NCBI GenBank assembly: GCA_016765235.1
Contig: JAESQH010000189.1
Location: 1 to 7,859 of the forward strand
Reading direction: 5' to 3'
DNA length: 7,859 nt
DNA from: Paracoccaceae bacterium
Lineage (GTDB): Bacteria; Pseudomonadota; Alphaproteobacteria; Rhodobacterales; Rhodobacteraceae
Positions 5,424 through 7,859 of this stretch are shown here, piece after piece; positions within the stretch are counted from its first letter, which is position 1, and every line of letters starts with the position of its first letter. Position numbers and translations under genes: made by a program. The notes under the pieces were generated by a model, which was not told where the DNA came from, searched no databases, and saw only the letters and a list, made by a program, of their open reading frames with translations.

Positions 5424-6425
5424 TTAAATATGAGATCCTGACTTAGCAACATGATCAACCAGTGACTGTGCATACCCTACTTCGTTGTCGTACCAGGCAA
5501 GAACTTTTACCAAGTTACCTCCTACTACCCGTGTCATACTTAAATCTGCAATTGAAGCGTGAGTATCTCCGATTATATCCGTTGAAACTAATGGTTCATT
5601 AGTTACTGTAAACACGCTACTCCATCGCACATTTCCTGCAGCGTTCGTGAGTACTTCGTTTATTTCTTCAATACTAGTGTCGCGCTTGGCAATAAAAGTA
5701 ATATCTGCGATAGAGCCACTTGGTACAGGTACCCGTATTGCGATCCCATCAAATTTATCTTTCAGTTGTTCATGTGCCTGTGTAGTAGCTTTTGCCGCAC
5801 CAGTTGTAGTCGGTATCATATTAACCGCAGCAGCACGTCCACGTCGCGGATCTCCTTTTGAGGGTCCGTCGACTGTACGTTGTGTGGCTGTGTATCCATG
5901 AATAGTGTTAAGCATCGCTTTTTCAATACCTATTGATTCATCTAAGATGCCAATTACTGGACTTCCGGCGTTCGTGGTACAGGATGCATTGGAGCTTACC
6001 TGACAATTAGTAAGAGCGTCTTCGTTTACTCCCATAAGTACAGTGGCGCCAACGACACCAGCTTCTTCAGGATCATCTTTTAATGGCGCAGAAACTACTA
6101 CACGTTTTGCACCTGCAGCTAAGTGTACCTTTGCTTTTTCATAGCTGGTAAAAATTCCAGTTGATTCAACTACGATATCAATATCTAAATCACTCCAAGG
6201 TAAGTTTTGAGGTTCGCGTTCTTGTAAAAATTTAACTCTACTAAATTGATTCACGATATCGTCATCCGTTTTTCCATACACAGAATCGTACCTAAGTAGA
6301 TACTCAAGGTTCTCTTTATCTCCAAGGTCGTTAATCGCGACTATTTCTAAATCATCACGTCCAGATGCAAGCTTAAAAAAAGCTCGTCCAATTCTTCCAA
6401 AACCATTTATTGCTACTTTAGTCAT
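5424..6425 (-). CDS. gap: Type I glyceraldehyde-3-phosphate dehydrogenase
   Basis: This 333-aa protein is a complete GAPDH, oxidising and phosphorylating glyceraldehyde 3-phosphate to 1,3-bisphosphoglycerate. The N-terminal Rossmann fold has NGFGRIGR (7-14) and IND (31-33), an acidic position that favours NAD. The catalytic signature SNASCTTN (145-152) has C149, with H176 in the NTIHGYT motif (173-179). DPRRGRAAAVNMIPTTTGAAKA and WYDNEVGYA (311-319) are the usual catalytic-domain motifs. Two residues after the TTN are unusual (TTNAGSPV instead of TTNCLAPV or similar). The length and the start are normal for the family. It is the first gene of the six-gene operon and supplies or drains the triose phosphate shared with transketolase. 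There is no Shine-Dalgarno before the ATG. Confidence 0.97.
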   Translation of the reverse strand: MTKVAINGFGRIGRAFFKLASGRDDLEIVAINDLGDKENLEYLLRYDSVYGKTDDDIVNQFSRVKFLQEREPQNLPWSDLDIDIVVESTGIFTSYEKAKVHLAAGAKRVVVSAPLKDDPEEAGVVGATVLMGVNEDALTNCQVSSNASCTTNAGSPVIGILDESIGIEKAMLNTIHGYTATQRTVDGPSKGDPRRGRAAAVNMIPTTTGAAKATTQAHEQLKDKFDGIAIRVPVPSGSIADITFIAKRDTSIEEINEVLTNAAGNVRWSSVFTVTNEPLVSTDIIGDTHASIADLSMTRVVGGNLVKVLAWYDNEVGYAQSLVDHVAKSGSHI

Positions 6426-6450
6426 ACTATAATTTTTATTATTTCCCTAT

Positions 6451-6459
6451 ATTCTAACA
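6451..6459 (-). promoter_or_regulatory. Possible extended -10 promoter of the GAPDH operon
   Basis: Read on the minus strand, GTTAGAAT is preceded by T, giving TGT followed by TAGAAT: an extended -10 element whose hexamer matches 5 of 6 consensus bases. A recognisable -35 is lacking, which an extended -10 can tolerate. Transcription would start near 6444, about 20 bases before the GAPDH ATG. The surrounding gap is very AT-rich, so a chance match is possible. Confidence 0.35.
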
Positions 6460-6524
6460 CTGTTTACTCTGTATTATTTTTCTTTGCAGAGATAAGTTTA
6501 GTTATTTACATTATAAAAAGCATG

Positions 6525-6554
6525 TTCACTATGTCTCAAATATATTGTGATACT
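6525..6554 (+). promoter_or_regulatory. Possible promoter of the divergent membrane-protein gene
   Basis: TTCACT (6525-6530) and GATACT (6549-6554) are 18 bases apart, with a TG one base before the second hexamer. Transcription would begin near 6561, a few bases before the ATG at 6568, implying a very short leader. The hexamers match consensus only moderately. Confidence 0.25.
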
Positions 6555-6567
6555 ATGCGAGCAACCT

Positions 6568-7533
6568 ATGCTGTCCTCTACAAAAATGAATATCTCGTTC
6601 CACTGGCTATTGGCCGTATATGCCATTGTACCTATTCTTTTGGGAATAGTTTTAATTGATATATTTGTACTAGACAGGATCCTACAGCCATACACATCGG
6701 TGACATTAGTAACTGCTTTTCTCTATCTTCTTTTCTTTGAACTCCCTCATGTGTTTGCCAGCTTCTTCAGCTTTGCAGATAAGGAATACCTACGCTTCTA
6801 CAAAAAGAAACTACTCCATGTTCTACCTATTATTCTGGTTGTCGGACTTGTAGTTACCTATATTAATCTGAACCTTGGAATTGTATTAATGGTTGCGGCT
6901 ACTCTGTATCACGTGGTTATGCAGCAAACAGGTATTGCTACAATGATTATTGGTGTAAAGCATGTTCTCTACACACCCTGGAGCTTATCAGCCGTTACTC
7001 TCGCCATTTCAATCCAACTATACTTACTAGAATTCAATTTTATTACCAATCTACCCCCGAGTTACGTAACTATCTTTTTTACTGCAATCCTTATTTTATT
7101 TTTAGTCCTGAGTAGTATTATTTATTTGCAGACAAAGAAAGGTATCGGTCGAAAATATCTTGTAGCAACAATTTTTATGCTTCTGTCTGGAGTTCTCTTT
7201 TTCTTGCTTGGCTACGTCTTTTTTTCTATTTTCGTCCTACGCTTTACGCATGATATCACTGCCTTTATTTTCTACATCACCCACGATACTAACCGTAATG
7301 CTGATAGTATGAAGAATAATATCTACAAAGTTTTAGCTCCATTAAAAATCCCAATCATCATACTGCTCCCCGTACTTGGCATGCTCTTCGCATATACAAT
7401 ACGTTACGAACTGAACATCTATACAGGAATCGTATATGCAGGAATACTCATCAGCTTTCCTCATTACTATATCGAAAGCTTCATGTGGAAGCGCGAGTCA
7501 CTACACCGCAAGCAGTTAGCTTTTACACAGTGA
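6568..7533 (+). CDS. Polytopic membrane protein with histidine motifs, function unknown
   Basis: A protein of about 321 aa with roughly eight to ten membrane helices (near 13-33, 44-59, 82-98, 102-117, 139-154, 167-187, 197-224, 259-278 and 284-301). Histidines cluster in motif-like settings: ELPHVFASFFSFAD (58-71), YHVVMQQTG (114-122), RFTHDITAFIFYITHDTNRN (225-244) and FPHYYIE (297-303). Several sit at helix ends. Such spacing is seen in membrane metal or cofactor enzymes and in Brp/Blh-like proteins, but I do not recognise the family and assign no function. The last residues (WKRESLHRKQ) are basic. The start is uncertain: GTG at 6547, ATG at 6568 and ATG at 6586 are all in frame and none has a Shine-Dalgarno; 6568 is chosen because the possible promoter overlaps the GTG. 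It is divergent from GAPDH and ends 14 bases from the convergent TPR gene, with no clear terminator between them. Confidence 0.8.
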   Translation: MLSSTKMNISFHWLLAVYAIVPILLGIVLIDIFVLDRILQPYTSVTLVTAFLYLLFFELPHVFASFFSFADKEYLRFYKKKLLHVLPIILVVGLVVTYINLNLGIVLMVAATLYHVVMQQTGIATMIIGVKHVLYTPWSLSAVTLAISIQLYLLEFNFITNLPPSYVTIFFTAILILFLVLSSIIYLQTKKGIGRKYLVATIFMLLSGVLFFLLGYVFFSIFVLRFTHDITAFIFYITHDTNRNADSMKNNIYKVLAPLKIPIIILLPVLGMLFAYTIRYELNIYTGIVYAGILISFPHYYIESFMWKRESLHRKQLAFTQ

Positions 7534-7547
7534 GTGTAGACCTCTTT

Positions 7548-7859
7548 CTATTCCACTTGATTCAGCACATCCAAGAAAGATTTCGCTGGTAGGTAGTCAG
7601 ATTTTAACTCAAGACTCTTAGTAAGGACGACTCGAGCTCCTGCTTCATCTTTACCAAGATAGTAGAGTAATTGAGCTTTCCGTAGCAGAACAAGTGGATC
7701 TTTTGGTGCCAGTTCAATTGCCCTATCATAACTATCAAGACTCTTTTCGAAAGTATCGTCTGCACCCATAAGCGAGAGTTGCGTGTGCACATTTCCTAAC
7801 ACCATCCAGTTACGATAATCATACTTGTTTATAGTTACTGCTCGCTCTGCATTCAATAG
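7548..7859 (-). CDS. TPR-repeat protein, C-terminal end (runs off right edge)
   Basis: The C-terminal 103 codons of a tetratricopeptide-repeat protein. The fragment shows ERAVTINKYDYRNWMVLG, then SYDRAIELAPKDP with LLRKAQLLYYLGK, then ARVVLTKSLELKSDYLPA. These give about three helix-turn-helix TPR units with the typical small residues and P-x-x-P or K-x-D turns; the set ends in LDVLNQ. TPRs bind partner proteins. The YRNWMVLGNV pattern and the ending recall the TPR tail of large CPR membrane proteins related to O-antigen ligases, but the membrane part would lie outside the window, so this is an inference. A TTG at 7856 could serve as a start, but the frame is open to the edge (CTA at 7859-7857) and the fragment begins in mid-repeat, so the true start is probably upstream. 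Confidence 0.82.
   Translation of the reverse strand, partial: LLNAERAVTINKYDYRNWMVLGNVHTQLSLMGADDTFEKSLDSYDRAIELAPKDPLVLLRKAQLLYYLGKDEAGARVVLTKSLELKSDYLPAKSFLDVLNQVE

Noticed and set aside
1..7859. CRISPR array, tRNA or rRNA gene, insertion sequence or defence system
   Set aside because: I saw no regularly spaced repeats, no cloverleaf with a T-loop signature, no transposase or recombinase motifs and no known defence genes on either strand.

Overview
This window looks like two unrelated bacterial sequences joined near position 1697. Bases 1 to about 1697 resemble an AT-rich alphaproteobacterium. They carry a minus-strand tatA-tatB-tatC cluster and, upstream of it, the C-terminal part of an ABC-transporter ATPase. 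Bases from about 1697 to 7859 resemble a Candidate Phyla Radiation (Patescibacteria, Parcubacteria-like) genome. The evidence is a CPR-style type IV pilin-like protein, a transketolase split into two genes, a compact sugar-phosphate operon with short overlaps and few Shine-Dalgarno sites, and a TPR protein of a kind common in that group. No database search was possible, so these taxonomic calls rest on motifs recalled from known families.

The joint is the main caveat. On its left an ABC ATPase on the minus strand loses its whole nucleotide-binding core. On its right a pilin on the plus strand loses its prepilin leader and the start of its hydrophobic helix. Both breaks fall within about 10 bases of each other, and the chance open frame that crosses the joint is antisense pilin sequence. 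An assembly or amplification chimera explains this most simply; a real insertion or transfer is less likely.

Layout from left to right: start of tatC (minus, runs off the edge); tatB (TTG start, lysine-rich tail); tatA with a possible promoter; truncated ABC ATPase C-terminus with TOBE-like region; joint; truncated pilin (plus); a strong terminator shared by the convergent pilin and transketolase genes; then a six-gene minus-strand operon read right to left: GAPDH, rpiB, an 83-residue one-helix membrane protein, a ribulose-phosphate 3-epimerase-like protein, transketolase N-terminal subunit and transketolase C-terminal subunit. Divergent from GAPDH is a polytopic membrane protein with several histidine motifs (plus). 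It converges on the C-terminal end of a TPR protein (minus) that runs off the right edge.

The operon joins the non-oxidative pentose phosphate reactions (RpiB, Rpe, transketolase) to glycolysis. Transketolase makes or uses glyceraldehyde 3-phosphate, and GAPDH oxidises it. No transaldolase is present in the window. The tat genes encode the twin-arginine export translocase and have no functional link to the sugar operon, in keeping with the two-source reading. I see no tRNA, rRNA, CRISPR array, insertion sequence or defence system. The points most worth a second look are the joint, the epimerase with an altered metal site, the uncharacterised histidine-bearing membrane protein and the small membrane protein inside the sugar operon.
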